A stretch of 24,846 bases of DNA from contig JAPEVC010000353.1 in assembly GCA_027946555.1 (NCBI GenBank), positions 1 to 24,846 of the forward strand, in the 5' to 3' direction. Source of the stretch: Gnomoniopsis sp. IMI 355080 (lineage: Eukaryota; Ascomycota; Sordariomycetes; Diaporthales; Gnomoniaceae). The notes under the pieces were generated by a model. That model was not told the origin of the DNA and ran no database searches. It saw nothing but the letters and a program-made list of their open reading frames with translations. Of this stretch, positions 12,000 through 22,059 are shown piece by piece. The stretch's first letter is position 1; the number at the start of each line of letters is the position of its first letter. The position numbers and the translations under genes were made by a program.

Positions 12000-12737
12000 A
12001 TGATCCCCAAGAACCCGCATGAAATCCCTGGTTTTCGCCGCGACGAGACCCAGCCCGAGGACGCCGCCGCCGACATGTCTTTTCCCCACCTAATTCCCGC
12101 CAAAAGACCTGTCGCAGGCCGTTTGGGCTGCCCAATCTCCGTATTTGCACCAAGAAGTGAAGCATATATTCCAGTACATCTTGTCTCAAGTGGCCGGGAC
12201 TTTTTGCGGCCGAAACTCACAGTGGCGCAGGCAAGAAGAATAGACAGACAAGTACCAGAGGGAAATCAAATTCGGGAGAACCACGGACCGAGGTCTGATT
12301 GGTCATGGGCGAGTAAAAAAAGATGGGGTTCGCGGAGAGGTGATACGATGGGGTTGTCGAGGCGGCAATATCGACAAAGTTCATGTCGTTTTCCGTCCAA
12401 ATCGAGAGAAACCGCCGCCGTTCGTAGCATGGACACCCTGAACAGGTGGGAGCTGTCACGACGATCCCAAACCGCCACAGAACCGTGGATCGGAGTATGC
12501 CGCGACGGCATTTCGAGTCAAGAACCTAGCCTAGACAAGACATCAAATACATTTGTTGTGGTGGTGGTGGATTCTTGGGCCTGGTCCTCTTGTTTGATGT
12601 ACATCTCACCCGGAGATAACGACACTCGGAAATATATACTTGAATTAGGAAGTGCCAGGACGACCAGGACGACCAGGACGACAGAGAAGGATCGCAGGCC
12701 AGAGCATAAGCCAGCAGTGCCACGCGGCATAGTATAA
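12000..12737 (+). CDS. Orphan open reading frame, 245 codons, uncertain
   Basis: The longest ATG-started frame in the gene-poor region runs from MIPKNPHEIPGFRRDE to a TAG at 12735-12737; the frame is open upstream to about 11904 without an ATG. The predicted product is basic and polar with no signal peptide, membrane segment or domain I recognise. Near the 3' end the tandem 9-mer GACCAGGAC gives RTTRTTRTTEKDRR. A run FVVVVVDSW comes from a GTGGTGGTGGTGG repeat, which suggests low-complexity DNA rather than selected protein. No introns or homologous blocks are evident. It may be a chance frame, a lineage-specific gene or part of a non-coding transcript. I lean towards not coding. Confidence 0.22.
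   Translation: MIPKNPHEIPGFRRDETQPEDAAADMSFPHLIPAKRPVAGRLGCPISVFAPRSEAYIPVHLVSSGRDFLRPKLTVAQARRIDRQVPEGNQIRENHGPRSDWSWASKKRWGSRRGDTMGLSRRQYRQSSCRFPSKSRETAAVRSMDTLNRWELSRRSQTATEPWIGVCRDGISSQEPSLDKTSNTFVVVVVDSWAWSSCLMYISPGDNDTRKYILELGSARTTRTTRTTEKDRRPEHKPAVPRGIV
12656..12685. repeat. Short tandem repeat, 9-bp unit
   Basis: The unit CAGGACGAC occurs three times in direct succession and is followed by AGAGAAGG. It lies inside the orphan open frame and would encode a short Arg-Thr-Thr repeat if translated. Confidence 0.8.
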
Positions 12738-15659
12738 TGTACGTCAATAGCAATAATGAGTACCTAGGCTGCTAGAGAGACAGATAGATTGATTGGACTG
12801 TAGCATAGGAGCTGATCGTCTGAGGCATCCAAGCTGCCCTTCTCCAGCAGCGATCAAAACAAGGCACGACTGATAAATAGACCTGCATTTGCACAATAAA
12901 TTCATAGCAGCTATGTCATTGTATAGAGAGGGCAGTATATATGCGATCTTGCTTCGACTGGATCTCGGCGGCCGGGTCGTCTAGTGCAGTTTCAACTGCC
13001 CGGTGTTGCACACCAGGCTTCGCAAAACCGGAAGCCCAAGCTCTCCCCAGTCGCCCCGCTGTATAGCAGACGGAGCTTATACCTACCTAAGGCACAATCG
13101 CATTCCCTGTCCAGACCGAAAGTTACGGCGTGGCAGCGTGGGTAGGGTAGAGTAGGGTAGCAGTAGCAGGTTGCAATACAAGGTCTGCGTCGTTGAGCCT
13201 GTCTTGCTCGCAATTCGTCCCATAGCATAGTCCTATGTACGTTGTTGCAATGACGTTCTCGGCTATGAGCCGCCCCGAGGCTATGGACTGCAACCTGACC
13301 GGGCTCTTCAATAGCCAGACGACAGACTCAGGGGTAAATCATAACGGTCTCGTTGTCGTCGGGGCCGCTCAAGACACGGACGTGTCAAGGCTGCGCCGTC
13401 CGTGAAGCTAGGAGAGACAGAGAAAGAAAGAAAGGCAAGCTAATAGAGGGTCGACGGGATTCACTTGCGTGGATGTGCAATGGTGCATCGGCTGAGAGCG
13501 CCCGGATTGTGGGGTTTGGGGGGGAGGGCGCGGTTCTCGCAGCGTAAGTTTGTCGCGGCAGCCGCGCGGATGGACGCTGCTTTGATTATGCACACAGCGT
13601 CCCAGATTTTGGATGTTTGGTACCGCTGATTGAAAACCACAGAGGTCGAGTCATCTGAGTGCTAGGCGCATGACGATGTCCCAGAAGACTAGATAGATGT
13701 ACGGACGATGCCGACAACTGATAATATCTGACGGGATGAGTCTTTGATCGTCGTGGAGGTTGCAATTCGGAATCTTGGTCCCTTCTCTGTAACGGGGCCC
13801 AATAGGAAGCGCCCCTTGGTCGCCTGTTAGGAGCTTTGACCTCGTCTTCCTAGAACGCCATTCCCGGTAGAGGAGTGGGTGCCGGCATACCGGGACTGGA
13901 GTGGCATGGTCCTTTCGATCATAGAAACAAGTGTGCAGTGCGCTCACAGACTCTTCTTTTCGTCTCCGACGCTCCGAGGCACGACACGAGTCCCACGGAC
14001 GCAAGCCGGATCGAGGTCAACGTCAATGGCTCGAGCACAAGAAAGCATGGCATTTCCGGTAAGTTCCGGTACGGGTGATGCGCATCGTCTGTGCAAAGCG
14101 GGTGTATATGTCCAAGGTCCCGTTTGGGAAGGAATTTGAGGAGGGGGGAAGGGGTGTCTATTGAGGCTCAACCGCGGGAATATGGTGACTGCCCTAAGTG
14201 AACGCCGTCCTTGGATGGCACGTCCTCGTGCTACTGCTTACAGAGCTATCACTCAATGTGCACAATGCAGTGAAGGAGAGAGTCCTTCCAGCCGGGAACG
14301 CCACAGCGCTTGGACTAGCCGGTTGACTGGTAAACTACTTTAGTAGTAGCGATGGCGACGGCGCTGGGGGGCTTGGAGCAACGCGGGATATGCGAAGTCG
14401 TAGCTCATATACTATGTACTGTACCTTTTGAAGTAAAGTTGGTCCCTTGCCAGTGCTCCTTGCGCTCGACCCGGCGCGCTGTTTCCGAACAAACAGAAAA
14501 GGGAAAAAAGGGCCGTTTAAAGTAGCGGCCAGTGCCGTAATAATGGAGTGACTTGATTCGTGACACCTGTCGTCAACCAAATTTACTGTTCCTCCGGATA
14601 TCTATCTGCAAAGTAACCTGCAGTACCTAGCCCATCTGGGGCCTCAAATCTCAAAAAGGCTAGTCAGAGGACGATCGGGAGTGATGATGGCACATTATAG
14701 GTCTAGGCACGACTCGTTATTGCTTTCGGACCGCACGTGATTGTGGCTGGCAGCAAGTTGTGAAGCAGACAAGCAGAATGTCGGATTACAAAACAAACCT
14801 CGTCTTGTGCAGCAGGATTCCTACAAATGCAAATTGAGCGTCATATTGTCGCCCAATGCGTCGAAGTGTCAGCCCACTGTCTCAAGTCTGACCATTGCAG
14901 ATCCACTAGTGGAGCCTTGTTCCTCAGCCCCTATTTAATTAATATCTAGTGCCGTGCCGGGGTAGTCAAGTCGATTGGTAGATTTTGAGGTTGATGCCTT
15001 TGGAAAGGTAACTTGCCACTGGCTTGTTAATGATACTGGAGTGTTGTGTGGAACTGAAAAATAAAATAGAAATCCACCATCAAGGACTCAGTATGGTTGG
15101 TAGAGGTACATTACGTAAATTTGTGAGTGCAATAGGGATAGGCACTTGCGTGCATCTTGCTCTCTGCGTACGCAGTCAGTACTATGTAGGTACCTTGGTA
15201 CCCAAGTCTCCCGCGTGGCGGCCTCGTGGAAGTAATGCAGGTGTAGTGCAATCTTGCTAATAATGGAAATATGGTCTCGCGACCGCAGCTGATCAATGGC
15301 CCACTGTGGTGTAGTATGTGTACGGATGGCAAGGAATATTGGGGGCGGGCACAACTTAAAGCGGAGTGGTGGCCTGAACTGGGCCCCCGAAAGAGAATGG
15401 ATCAATGATCAATGATGAGCGAGTAGTGCATCGCATCGGTTGCGTGTTTGCATGTTCGCGTGTGTTTGTGTGTGTGCCTGGGCTGCATGGTCCTGGTCGA
15501 TCATTCAAAATGGGGGGATCCGCAGGCAGCCCATGATAGTGTCCTGGGCGCGAACGTGCCTCCCCACAAATGTCATCAACTTGAGGTTTAGAGGTCGGCA
15601 GGTGCGCACCATCTTGCTGGAAGTCGATGGTGCAGCCGGCGGAAGCTCCACTTTCACTT
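12738..15659. other. Gene-poor region, no supported gene
   Basis: About 2.9 kb without a frame that looks coding; the longest candidates are about 110-120 codons and are placed at random on both strands. It contains a degenerate GGTAGGGTAG repeat near 13140, paired GGTACC sites at 15188-15203, and a GT-rich tract near 15458-15478. No RNA gene with tRNA-like boxes was found. Confidence 0.5.
13140..13170. repeat. Degenerate TAGGG-type repeat
   Basis: The sequence GGGTAGGGTAGAGTAGGGTA followed by GCAGTAGCAGG contains three TAGGG-like units resembling, but not matching, the TTAGGG telomere unit. It is short and internal, so it is noted only as a simple repeat. Confidence 0.55.
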
Positions 15660-17793
15660 AAAGCACCGACCCTGCAGGACCCCCAGACCACTATTCAAGG
15701 GCTCCAGGGTGCTCCAAGGGCCCCCTCCAGGCGACCCTCAAGCCCCCCCTGGCTGAAGCTAAAAATCTCCGGCTCCAAATTATCTCGCCATCAACTCGGG
15801 AATCTGGGCTCGCTACGGCTCGGTTCCTCCAGCTTGCCTTGCCTCAAGGTTTGGTGTCCGGTTGTTTCACTCAGTTCCAACGGTTGATTTCTCTGTTGCG
15901 ATTGATCGATTTCTTTGTCTCCGTCTGCCCACCTCCTCCCGCTCCCGTCTTTGAGAAGGCCCCTCGTGTTCTTCTTTCAACCTCCACCTCCCCCCGTCCA
16001 CCTCGACTGCTACTACACACACTTTCTCTCTCCCCGGATGCCCGGACTCGGACGGCCTTCCTTTTTCTGTCCTGCGCACCACTGCTCACCTTCCTACCGT
16101 AGAAGTCAAGGGGCAGCGCAAAAGAAGCTCATCGCACCGTGTTTCGCATTGCCTTCTGCAGCAACATTGGATACACCAACCTTTTAGATCCTGGCACACG
16201 CTGGGCCCCTTTCTCCGATCCCGTCCTCTTAGCCCCAGTACGCTACCTACACCACTACCACCACGCCGGCGACCACACGCCGACTTTCTCTTCTTATCTG
16301 CCGACCTGCCACATCCGTCTTCGTCGCATCTTTTGACTTCGTCCTCTCTTTCCGCTCACCTCTTTCACTTTCCACCACAGTCCCATCATTACCTCTGGAT
16401 ATTGGGCTACCCGCTCACGGCGCCAGTATTATTCGGAACAGTCATCACTCGGGAACGACTCTTAATTCCTCGGTTGCACAAGACCACCACCACAGGACAT
16501 CTTTCACAACTTGATCCGTCACTCGGACGACTTCTATTTCACTATCGTGGGCAAACAATTAGGACAGGTACGTACCACATTGTCAGCCTGTACTTTTCCC
16601 CCGCTTCTTATCCCTCACGCGGCCGCTGCTACACCAAGACCCTCTCCTCGAGCCCATGTCTGTCCATCGCATCCCCGACCCGACCCGTTGTCGTGTCTCC
16701 CAGGTCGGCCGGCACGATGTTGTGCTGGCACCGGCATCGGCACTGGCTCGAGCTGAAGCTGAAGCTGAGGGCTCAGACTTGAGCCATCAGTCAGTCAATT
16801 GAGTGTGCCCCGGTCACCGAACAGCCAACTAGGCTGGGCCACAACAGCGTGCTCGCCGTGTCGTGACGGCATCTTGCTGCGACTCTAGTCTTTGTCCCAG
16901 CGTGCTCCCACCCCCTTCCACCCAGCGCACCTTTTGGCATCCATCCTGGGGCAGTCAGCAGTACCTACTAGCAAAGCTGCAGCTAGGGTTGGAATCAGAT
17001 GGCTGCCTTCTCTGCTTCTATCCGCATGCGCCTCTCCGGAATATGCAGCTCAGCACCCAGAAGCTCGATTCCTCCCGAATCCTCCGCTACCACCTCGCCC
17101 ACACACCTCTAGCCCATCATGTCAGCGTGGCTGCTCTCGCACATCATTAGCAGAAGCACAATAAGCAACACAGGCGCACCCAATCCTGAATTGGTCCTAA
17201 ATTTGGCACCGTCTCGCTTCCCTCGTCCTCGAAGAATCCTCAATGCAGCTTTACATGCTTTGTTTGCTGCGCAGCGTCGGATTCGAGGCATAGGTGTAGG
17301 AGCCACTAGTTGAAGTTAACTGGAACCCCCTGCCTTGGTCCTTTGTCCTCCCTCTTAGTCCTTCCCAGTGCTATGTAACCGGGGACACCCCCAACATCGC
17401 TACTCTGCAGATCACACTCTTTGTTTCAGTCCAAGCTCGCCAACATTCAAACCTGCAAGACTCAAAAAACTTCTCGGGTTCTCGCGCTAATTGTCAGCAG
17501 CTTCCCGATTTCATCTGGTAACGCCCAGCGAATCCTTGCATTGACGACTCGTCCTGGTCTCCAATTGTTTTCGTATTCTGTTCAATTCGGCTGCCGTTTC
17601 CCGTCGCAGTGTCCACCGCCTCGAGAGTCACATAGCCAGACCGCGTGCGAAGTCAGCGATACGGCTCCCAGCCGAACCGGTCCGAAAGTTTGTGATACAC
17701 CAGACCGACTGCTGAATGGTAGCGGCCTCCGGTACTATCACCACGTCCTAACATGCTTTCGCGGTTTTTGTCCGAGCATTAAAATTCTCAAAA
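15660..17793 (+). promoter_or_regulatory. Pyrimidine-rich promoter and probable long 5' leader of the 1421-aa gene
   Basis: From about 15660 the plus strand becomes C-rich, with repeated CTCCAGG/GGGCCCC pieces. From about 15900 to 16500 it is strongly C/T-biased, as in fungal core promoters and leaders. If transcription starts near 15.9-16.0 kb the leader is about 1.8 kb long. It then holds several upstream ATGs, including a start-stop ATGTAA at 17373-17378. A strong donor GTACGT at 16567 suggests a leader intron; the acceptor cannot be fixed. The segment next to the start, about 17400-17793, again looks like transcribed leader. Frames of about 150 codons here lack ATG starts and family resemblance. 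Confidence 0.5.
17373..17378 (+). promoter_or_regulatory. Start-stop upstream ORF (ATG TAA)
   Basis: An ATG directly followed by TAA lies 415 bases before the main start codon. If it stays in the mature leader, such an element can stall scanning ribosomes and lower or condition translation of the main frame. Whether it is in the mRNA is not shown. Confidence 0.35.
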
Positions 17794-20700
17794 ATGGCAT
17801 CTGCCTCTGAAACAAGCATGTCTCAATTCTCGCCAGACATGATCGCCACCTCCCCAAGGCCTGGCGCACCCAGGTCCAGAACACACAGTATATCGAGCGA
17901 CAGGCCCTCCACTGCGGCGCAAAGCGTCATGTCTCCTCCGCTGGCCGTCTCGCCAGAAGCCGCTTTCATCGCCACCTCGGCTGCTTCTCAAATCGTGACG
18001 AACGACCACGATAGCCACGCCGACACATGGTACGATCAACACGGCTACCAGCCTTCGGGCGAATCTGTTGTCGTTTCCAATGCTGCGTTGCGCCAGCTGA
18101 ACAACTTCCTCGATCACCTTCTCTTTAACTTCCTTGCCATTTCCGGATCAACCGCCCTTTCAAATCTACGACCTGCTGTCAGCGAGGTCCTCAAGCCGAA
18201 GTTGGCGAAGGATGCCATCAATAATGCCGACGAGGAATTGAGGGAGTATCTGGGTGGCGGTGACGATGAAGAGTTTTTGCAGTCTCCTGCATCGGTCTCA
18301 TCGAGGGATTGGGACCTGGAGCTGGTGTGGAAGCGAACCCGGTTGCGCTGCATGGTCTACTCCTCGCTGGGCGATATGGAGGAGGAGGAGGAGGATCACC
18401 ACATGGAAGAGGGTCTCCTTGGTGACGAGGACGACGCTGCCAACGTGTCTCCGGCTGTGGCCATCTTTCTGACCTCCATCCTGGAGTATCTGGGTGAGCA
18501 AGCCCTCATATCAGCTGTTCAGGCCGCCTGGAACCGGATGCGCATCAAGTATGAGAAAGAACTCAAGGATCCCGCCAGGAGCCGCTCTGATGTTGTCGAC
18601 CGTCTCGTCGTGGAAGATTTTGACATGGAACGCGTCGCTCTGGATCGAACACTCGGAAGGCTCTGGAGAGCCTGGAAGAAACGGGTCCGATCTGGTCCTG
18701 GAAGTGTCGATCTCTCGCACCGGCCCGCTTCGCGGGAGAAGATGTATCGTGCGCGCCTTGGCAGTCTGACAGCTCCTGACGAAGGTGTTTTCCCTGCGGT
18801 CGAAGAATCCGTGAACGAGCCCGAGGAAGCGGAACGGGAGGAACTAGATGGTGACGAGCGGGCGGCCGCTGTCCCCCTCCCAATGAGCGACAGGGATATC
18901 GATGAGATTGAAGTTCCGGGCTTAGTCCACTATAGCGACGACGAATCGGAGCATGAAGAGCCGGATGAGCTCGATCTGGGCACGCGGCCGAAGAGTATGA
19001 TGGTTTTCACATTTAGCAACAAAACTGACAACCCGCGTCCGACAATGTCTCCGCCGACTACACCCACTCAATTGACACGAAAGCGCGCCAATTCGCTCCC
19101 TACTCCAACAGCTTCTCCATATAACAAACGGGAGAAGCTCCTTGCCGCAGAGGATGCAGCTGAATCTGCGCAGCCAAGCAACGAAGGTGCCCTGGAGAAC
19201 GTCGCTGAACCGACAGAAGAAGGCTCGAGGCAGGCCGAAGACGCCATGGCAGAAGACGAAGACGCTGAGCCAGAGTCAAAGAAGATGTCGTACAGACTTT
19301 CCGGTCCACTCACAGGGGCCGCGGCCGCGGCAGCTGCTAGCGCAGTTGTCGCTTCGGCATTGGCGACTTCAAAACAAGTCTCGCAAACTCATGAAGATGA
19401 GGAAGTCGATACAGACTTTGAGGAGATAGAAGAAGCCCAAATCATGACCTCCTCCAGGATTTCTATTGGAGGTAGCATTTCCGGTAGAGAGGACTCACCC
19501 GCTAGTTCTGAGAGGAGCAGGAGCAGCCGACCGCCTTTGTCCATTTCTACCATGCCAGTCCGATCAGGTTCATTGAGGGTTGTTGATGTTTCCAGCCCAC
19601 GTACCCCGTCAACGAGGTCTCAGAGGAGTTCGATGCAGCAGGAGCAAAATACCGGCAGCAACTACTCTCGATCGCAATCAAGAAGCAGCAGCCTACACAC
19701 CCAGCAGAATCTTGACGAGCCACAAGCTGAGGACATCAAGCCTCAAAGGATCTCGGGCACAAGCGCGGTAGGAAAGCCACGAAGCAACCTTGAATCCTCA
19801 ATTTCCGAAGAGGATGCCCCAGAGTCTACCTACGTAACACCCATGTCTGCAATCTATGACGCTGAAGAGTCGATGAAAGAGCCAGTCTACATGGGACAGA
19901 CGGCAGGCGACTCTGCTTACCAGGAGCGAACCTCTTCGCGTACTCGGGCCACGCAACCGATGTTTGGCTCTGTCAAGCGTCACAGCCCAGCTTCGTCACA
20001 ACAAGCTTCCCCGACCAGCGAAGGCGAGCAGCAGCAGCAGTTGCAAGAACAACATATGTCCAAGGGTTCAGCCTTCAGTTCTCCGCCCGACTCTGCCACG
20101 TTCATGAGCGAAGATGAAGTAGGTCCGCTTCCCCCGCGGTACCCTAAGCAGTCTCCTCGGCAGTACAATCAGCCTACGAATACGTCAGGGCCTGTCGTCC
20201 CCGATAAGAGTCGGTACCGCCATGGCCAGTCTTCGAGCGGTGGAGCGCAGCCAGGAAGTATTGGTATGGTCTCAGTGGATCGGTCTGCAAATGGCGATGG
20301 CCCTCGGCCACCTGCGGGCAGGCCACACGCCCACAGTTCGGCATCTTCTGCCTCTTCGAACAAGGTTCGCCCCGCCCGTGTCTCGCAGGATAGTACCGCT
20401 ACGAGGCCCGAGGAGAGTGCTAAGGACTTTGAGGAGCTCATTCGAAGCAATGAGACTATCCAGTACACGCTCACTCCAGAGACTATGCGTGAAATCGAGG
20501 TATGGGCCCCCAAGCAACGTGCACTTGACAATGCGCTAACACCAAAAAAGGGATCACCAAAGAGCCTTTCAAGTAGGGCAACCAAAGAACGCTCCGGTTC
20601 CACTGCGACAGTGAACAGGCCTGTCGAAGTCAAGAGAACCCCGTCTGTTACTCGTGCCACAGGACTGCGTTCGCATCCCGTGGACGTGGTGGCAGAAGAC

Positions 20701-22059
20701 AAGGCACGACCCCCACTTTCCATGGCCAACCGACGTGGTCCAGCTCCTCAAGCTCGCGACGCCAGACTTCCCCGAGAGTCTATCCTTGAGTTCGCCGACT
20801 TCATCCGTGCTACCGGCCCTCCTGGTGCCCAGACACCTCCCAGCCAGCCGAATATAGGTATGCGTAGGAACCAAAGCATGAGACAACCGGGATCTCCCGC
20901 ACACGCCGCACCTATGTCGAAGCCGAGTTTGAGTATCAGCGCTGGCCGGCCTCCTGTGAGCGGAGGCAGTGTCAGCCGGGCTCGATTGCAAGCCAGGGAT
21001 GCCACCGTGGATGTCAATGACAACTCCGACTTGATCGACTTCATCCGCCAGGGTCCGTCAAGCGGTGCCAATCCACGAATTCCGCGGACGGTCGCGCCTT
21101 TCCGTACCACAATGGACTCGGATCAAATGCAGTCGGCAGTCGGTGGCAGGGCCATGGACGCATCTATTCCTGATGTTCAAGACACGCGCGCAAGCCAGGC
21201 CTCGAAGGCATCGACCAATGTCACGGAGATGTCGGCACCCTCGTATCAATCCTCGGTCAACTCTCAGAGTGCTCTTCTAGGACGCAATCAGGTCACCGCA
21301 CAACCTGGCAGCAACAGTCCCTGGGATGATAGTGATATGATGCCTGTTCGCAAGCAGCGACGCGTAAGGGATCCGTACGCTATCGACTTCAGCGACGAAG
21401 AGGACGAAGAAGACGACGAGTTCGAGTACCAGCCCACTCCTAAGCGCAAGCCTGCGGCAAAGGAAGAGAGCTTGATGGATTTCCTGAACAGCGTGCCTCC
21501 GCCATCATCGTCAGAGCCCGTGCCCTTCAATCTCTCGTCGCGGACAAATACCGCCCCTAGCAAGGCACCCGCCCCGAAGAAGAAGGCCAGCGCGCCCTCT
21601 CTCATGTCACGTTTCCGTCAGAACAGCGCCGCCGCGCCCGCCCCTGCCATGCCCTCGTACGGCACGCGCAGCGGCTCCGTCAGCCAGCCTAGCAAACGTG
21701 CGCCAGCCAGCAATTATGGCAGCGGAACTTCTTCCTCGGCAAATAAAGGCTACATCCCGATCCAAGTGAACATCCCCACCGGCGGGGTGGGCGATTTGTT
21801 TCCCTCATACGGCAATTCCTCTGCGTCAGCGACTATCACGTCATCGTCGCGTACCAGTGGTCGTGTGCCCATGAAGAAGTTCGAACCGCGCGACGCAGTC
21901 TCGGTGCCTTCGCGTGGCACGAGTGATCTTGCCGAGTTCCTGCGCAGCTCGGAGCCGCCGGGAGCAATGGCATCTGTCAGCTGGAGCAAAGACGCTTCGG
22001 CAGACAGCGGCGGTTCGAAGCTATTTGGGCGGCGGAAGAAGTCTACTGGGTTCGCTTAG
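17794..22059 (+). CDS. Large, mostly disordered fungal protein with a possible histone-fold-like N-terminal domain; function unknown
   Basis: One uninterrupted frame of 1421 codons opens at an ATG in a good context (CAAAAATGGC) and ends at TAG 22057-22059. Residues about 95-300 look folded: helices ALRQLNNFLDHLLFNFLAIS, then VSPAVAIFLTSILEYLGEQA, then VVEDFDMERVALDRTLGRLW. The last two resemble alpha2 and alpha3 of H2A-type histone folds, though with long acidic inserts (GDMEEEEEDHHMEE). This is my reading, not a proven assignment. The rest is Ser/Pro/Glu/Gln-rich and likely disordered, with an Ala-rich helix near residues 508-525 and a polyQ stretch. Five copies of a motif like LIDFIRxxxPPG lie at about residues 879, 1000, 1080, 1227 and 1379, the last near the C terminus, which ends in KLFGRRKKSTGFA. 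There is no signal peptide, membrane segment or GPI signal, so a cell-wall flocculin label, which low Ser-rich similarity might attract, would be wrong. A possible 51-nt in-frame intron is at 20500-20550. A nuclear or signalling scaffold is only a guess. Confidence 0.9.
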   Translation: MASASETSMSQFSPDMIATSPRPGAPRSRTHSISSDRPSTAAQSVMSPPLAVSPEAAFIATSAASQIVTNDHDSHADTWYDQHGYQPSGESVVVSNAALRQLNNFLDHLLFNFLAISGSTALSNLRPAVSEVLKPKLAKDAINNADEELREYLGGGDDEEFLQSPASVSSRDWDLELVWKRTRLRCMVYSSLGDMEEEEEDHHMEEGLLGDEDDAANVSPAVAIFLTSILEYLGEQALISAVQAAWNRMRIKYEKELKDPARSRSDVVDRLVVEDFDMERVALDRTLGRLWRAWKKRVRSGPGSVDLSHRPASREKMYRARLGSLTAPDEGVFPAVEESVNEPEEAEREELDGDERAAAVPLPMSDRDIDEIEVPGLVHYSDDESEHEEPDELDLGTRPKSMMVFTFSNKTDNPRPTMSPPTTPTQLTRKRANSLPTPTASPYNKREKLLAAEDAAESAQPSNEGALENVAEPTEEGSRQAEDAMAEDEDAEPESKKMSYRLSGPLTGAAAAAAASAVVASALATSKQVSQTHEDEEVDTDFEEIEEAQIMTSSRISIGGSISGREDSPASSERSRSSRPPLSISTMPVRSGSLRVVDVSSPRTPSTRSQRSSMQQEQNTGSNYSRSQSRSSSLHTQQNLDEPQAEDIKPQRISGTSAVGKPRSNLESSISEEDAPESTYVTPMSAIYDAEESMKEPVYMGQTAGDSAYQERTSSRTRATQPMFGSVKRHSPASSQQASPTSEGEQQQQLQEQHMSKGSAFSSPPDSATFMSEDEVGPLPPRYPKQSPRQYNQPTNTSGPVVPDKSRYRHGQSSSGGAQPGSIGMVSVDRSANGDGPRPPAGRPHAHSSASSASSNKVRPARVSQDSTATRPEESAKDFEELIRSNETIQYTLTPETMREIEVWAPKQRALDNALTPKKGSPKSLSSRATKERSGSTATVNRPVEVKRTPSVTRATGLRSHPVDVVAEDKARPPLSMANRRGPAPQARDARLPRESILEFADFIRATGPPGAQTPPSQPNIGMRRNQSMRQPGSPAHAAPMSKPSLSISAGRPPVSGGSVSRARLQARDATVDVNDNSDLIDFIRQGPSSGANPRIPRTVAPFRTTMDSDQMQSAVGGRAMDASIPDVQDTRASQASKASTNVTEMSAPSYQSSVNSQSALLGRNQVTAQPGSNSPWDDSDMMPVRKQRRVRDPYAIDFSDEEDEEDDEFEYQPTPKRKPAAKEESLMDFLNSVPPPSSSEPVPFNLSSRTNTAPSKAPAPKKKASAPSLMSRFRQNSAAAPAPAMPSYGTRSGSVSQPSKRAPASNYGSGTSSSANKGYIPIQVNIPTGGVGDLFPSYGNSSASATITSSSRTSGRVPMKKFEPRDAVSVPSRGTSDLAEFLRSSEPPGAMASVSWSKDASADSGGSKLFGRRKKSTGFA

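Noticed and set aside
16333..16782. 149-codon plus-strand frame in the leader region
   Set aside because: No ATG at its start, and it lies in C/T-rich leader-like sequence that gives Ser/Leu/Pro/Thr-rich chance peptides.
17794..22059. Cell-wall flocculin (FLO11-like) annotation for the 1421-aa protein
   Set aside because: No signal peptide, no GPI signal, an acidic and charged intracellular-type composition, and a non-adhesin folded N-terminal region. Ser-richness alone does not support it.
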